From a bacterium (GTDB taxonomy: Bacteria > Spirochaetota > UBA4802 > UBA5550), in NCBI GenBank assembly GCA_024224995.1, contig JAAENB010001126.1, positions 1 through 8,119 on the forward strand: a stretch of 8,119 nt of DNA, given 5' to 3'. The notes beneath the pieces are model-generated. The model was not told the DNA's origin. It was given only the letters and a program-made list of their open reading frames with translations, and made no database searches. Every line of letters begins with the position of its first letter. The first letter of the stretch is position 1. The position numbers and the translations under genes were made by a program. Below are positions 6,840-8,119 of the stretch, piece by piece.

Positions 6840-7603
6840 TACTCCTTTTTTTCAATGTCCAGGTTTTTAATCATTCGCAGGTAATCTTTTTGAGATTCGT
6901 ACACCATGGAAGAAATAAAATTAATAAAAGGCGTATTGTTCCCGTTATGAGCTGCTTCCAGGCAATTGAAATATTCTCCCCGGACAACGGCAGGGATGAC
7001 TGTTATAACATATTCTTCCTGTAATAGAGCCAGGTTCATTAAAAGGCGCGCGGCTCTGCCGTTTCCGTCAATAAAGGGATGAATCTCTACCAGTTTTTTG
7101 TGAAGAAGCGCGGCGAATTCCACGGGGTGGTTCTTTTTTCGAAGCTCCGGGATGGCGGCAGTGAATTTTTCCATAAGGCGGGGAACTGTTTTAAATAACG
7201 GAAAAGTGTATTCCGAACCCCGAACCGAGATGTTAACTTTCCTGTACTGCCCGGCGTTTTCGTTATCAATGCGGAAATAAAAAAGGCGGTGAATATCGAG
7301 AATATCTTTTTCCGTTATTTTTTTCTGCGTAGTCAGATCATATATAAAATCAAAGGCGTCGCTATGTCCCAGGGCCTCCTGGTGTTCCCGCACGGTTTTA
7401 CCGCCAATAGTGAGGCCGTCTTCAATGATGATCCTTGTTTCCGATTCGCTTAGCGTGTTTCCTTCAATTGCGTTGGAGGACCAGGTAAGGCCAATACGGA
7501 AGTACTCTTTTAGTTCACTGGTATAATGCTTATTCAGAGGCCGGTAGGCATTTATCTCTTTTTGCAAAGTATCAATTTCAGTAATTTTATTCTTAAAAGT
7601 CAT
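6839..7603 (-). CDS. Fic domain protein (class II, N-terminal inhibitory motif), probable AMP-transferase
   Basis: Fic enzymes usually transfer AMP from ATP to a Ser, Thr or Tyr of a target protein. The complete catalytic motif HPFIDGNGRAAR is at residues 175-186, with catalytic His175. SSNAIEGN (42-49) holds the inhibitory-helix pattern [S/T]xxxE[G/N] (Ser43-Glu47) before the Fic core, placing it in class II, where this Glu blocks productive ATP binding. GQYRKVNISVRGSEYTFP (118-135) fits the target-docking flap. At 254 residues it ends soon after the core, without the extra C-terminal DNA-binding domain of longer homologues. ATG 7603 is supported by GAGG 7 nt upstream, inside a hairpin arm. 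It is first of two genes; its stop overlaps the SUMF1-like gene. Target unknown; the inhibitory motif argues against an unchecked toxin. Confidence 0.92.
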   Translation of the reverse strand: MTFKNKITEIDTLQKEINAYRPLNKHYTSELKEYFRIGLTWSSNAIEGNTLSESETRIIIEDGLTIGGKTVREHQEALGHSDAFDFIYDLTTQKKITEKDILDIHRLFYFRIDNENAGQYRKVNISVRGSEYTFPLFKTVPRLMEKFTAAIPELRKKNHPVEFAALLHKKLVEIHPFIDGNGRAARLLMNLALLQEEYVITVIPAVVRGEYFNCLEAAHNGNNTPFINFISSMVYESQKDYLRMIKNLDIEKKE

Positions 7604-7607
7604 AACC

Positions 7608-7627
7608 TATCCTCAAAAACGAGGATA
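7608..7627 (-). promoter_or_regulatory. Perfect inverted repeat covering the fic ribosome binding site
   Basis: Arms TATCCTC and GAGGATA (7 bp, perfect) flank a 6-nt loop and end 4 nt before the fic start codon on the minus strand. The Shine-Dalgarno GAGG lies in the downstream arm. In RNA this hairpin would hide the ribosome binding site; in DNA the palindrome could be an operator. Upstream, 7628-7690 is AT-rich and is the likely promoter region. It contains TATAAG (7644-7639), but I see no well-spaced -35 box. Confidence 0.55.
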
Positions 7628-7731
7628 ATGCGGCTGTACTTATAAATCAACTAAAATACAATTTTTTAAGTAAATTTTAAAGTAGGAGTGGGAAGATTGG
7701 GGGGCAGCTTGTTGTGCCGAAGGAGCGGTTT

Positions 7732-7757
7732 TAGAGACGTTGCATGCAACGTCTCTA
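7732..7757. repeat. Perfect 26-nt palindrome
   Basis: TAGAGACGTTGCA is followed directly by its reverse complement, with no loop. From memory, the core GAGACGTTGCATGCAACGTC resembles a dispersed palindromic repeat seen in cyanobacteria and other phyla; this could not be searched. It lies in the 516-nt non-coding stretch upstream of fic (7604-8119), about 130 nt from the fic start. Confidence 0.85.
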
Positions 7758-7828
7758 CGGGCTTGCTTCCCGGGGGATGTTGTCCAGGGTCAACACCACA
7801 GAGGGGGAATCCCAAATAAACACCGTGA

Positions 7829-7848
7829 GGGCACGGCACGCCGTGCCC
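7829..7848. repeat. GC-rich near-perfect palindrome
   Basis: GGGCACGGC (7829-7837) and GCCGTGCCC (7840-7848) form 9-bp arms around two central bases. CCTACACG follows on the right. It looks like a second member of the same broad class of dispersed, loopless palindromes as 7732-7757, lying 71 nt away from it. A smaller inverted repeat, CCGGG/CCCGG around AAATAATA, follows at about 7869-7886. Confidence 0.75.
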
Positions 7849-7911
7849 CTACACGTACCGAATACCCTCCGGGAAATAATACCCGGGCTGAAACCGATCT
7901 ATTTATATGAA

Positions 7912-7948
7912 CAGTTTCTTCCGTATATTTTCCCTGCTTCGCAGGGTC
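7912..7948 (-). repeat. Hairpin repeat element, partial copy 4
   Basis: Read on the minus strand it begins GACCCTGCGAAGCAGGG, almost as copy 2 does, and runs to AAGAAACTG. It aligns without gaps to 8041-8077 (start of copy 3) with 7 differences in 37 nt. The matching closing arm (AGTTTCTT on the minus strand) is not found between here and fic, so only the left end remains. Copies 3 and 4 stand in tandem with a period of 129 nt. Confidence 0.65.
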
Positions 7949-7952
7949 CGCG

Positions 7953-8077
7953 CTCTCTCAAGAAACTAAGATCAGTTGGCAGTTGACAGTTGACAGAGTT
8001 CCGGCAACCAGTCTCTTTTTATTCCCAATCCTTTTTCTAACAGTTTCTTTTGTATTTTTTCCCCGCTACACTGGGTC
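7953..8077 (-). repeat. Hairpin repeat element, copy 3, oriented toward fic
   Basis: On the minus strand it runs from GACCCAGTGTAGCGGGG to CTTAGTTTCTTGAGAGAG. Opening arm AAGAAACT (8049-8042) pairs with closing arm AGTTTCTT (7967-7960) over 8 bp. The interior differs from copies 1 and 2: it lacks the GC-rich inner stem and instead carries the heptamer tandem at 7973-7996. Its orientation matches the fic unit, whose start is about 350 nt downstream. Confidence 0.7.
7973..7996. repeat. Heptamer tandem repeat (CAGTTGA)n
   Basis: The unit CAGTTGG/CAGTTGA occurs three times in a row (7973, 7980, 7987) plus a partial fourth (CAG). It is a simple repeat sitting inside the loop of hairpin element copy 3. 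It has the same 7-nt period as the GATCGGT tandem at 1587-1600 but a different unit. Confidence 0.8.
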
Positions 8078-8119
8078 GGTCGTGTCTTAATATACCGAAA
8101 AACGTAATTCGGAATGTAA
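8062..8119 (-). repeat. Right arm of the window-scale inverted repeat
   Basis: It is the reverse complement of 21-78 with four mismatches. The window ends exactly at the outer boundary of this arm, suggesting the source contig stops at a multi-copy repeat. Its inner part is the beginning of hairpin element copy 3. Confidence 0.85.

Noticed and set aside
7744..7986. 80-codon plus-strand open frame
   Set aside because: It runs through the palindromes, hairpin element copy 4 and the edge of copy 3. No Shine-Dalgarno and no protein-like pattern.
21..8119. Composite transposon bounded by the end repeats
   Set aside because: No transposase or resolvase gene lies between the arms, and the cargo is ordinary metabolic genes. 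A contig broken at a repeat is simpler.
1..8119. CRISPR array, tRNA or rRNA genes
   Set aside because: No regularly spaced repeats with unique spacers, no cloverleaf and no rRNA-like sequence were seen in the non-coding parts.

Overview
The window reads as a piece of an anaerobic bacterial genome of roughly middling GC. The cobalamin proteins have a Clostridia-like look, but similar proteins occur in many uncultured phyla, so the phylum is left open. Both window ends lie in copies of one inverted repeat. This is what an assembly contig broken at a dispersed repeat would look like (inference).

Left part (1-5294, plus strand): two blocks of late cobalamin (vitamin B12) genes. Block one is cobS-cobC, overlapping by 4 nt. 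Block two is cobT-cobQ-cbiB, with a 6-nt gap and then a 26-nt overlap. Together they cover cobyric acid amidation (CobQ), aminopropanol attachment (CbiB), lower-base activation (CobT), joining of the two halves (CobS) and removal of the 5'-phosphate (CobC). The cobinamide kinase/guanylyltransferase (CobU/CobP) and the corrin-ring genes are not in the window. No cobalamin riboswitch is recognisable before either block.

Right part (7603-5298, minus strand): a two-gene unit converging on cbiB with only 3 nt between stop codons. It has a Fic-domain AMP-transferase with an N-terminal inhibitory motif, then a secreted protein joining an SUMF1/FGE-like domain to a GH73/lysozyme-like domain. Their stop and start codons overlap (TAATG).

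Non-coding parts (1-158, 1544-1819, 7604-8119) are dense in repeats. A hairpin element of about 95 nt, with a short GACCC...GGGAAAA leader, closing arms AGAAACT/AGTTTCT and the tail TTGAGAG or TTAAGAG, occurs before cobS, before cobT and, in the minus orientation, upstream of the fic unit; a fourth partial copy lies next to the third. Every transcription unit in the window therefore has a copy in its own orientation. In the first two cases the tail abuts the start codon and supplies the Shine-Dalgarno-like purines. The cobT copy carries a second long hairpin nested in its loop. The right end also has two near-perfect palindromes and heptamer tandem repeats. No transposase, integrase, CRISPR array, tRNA or rRNA is seen.
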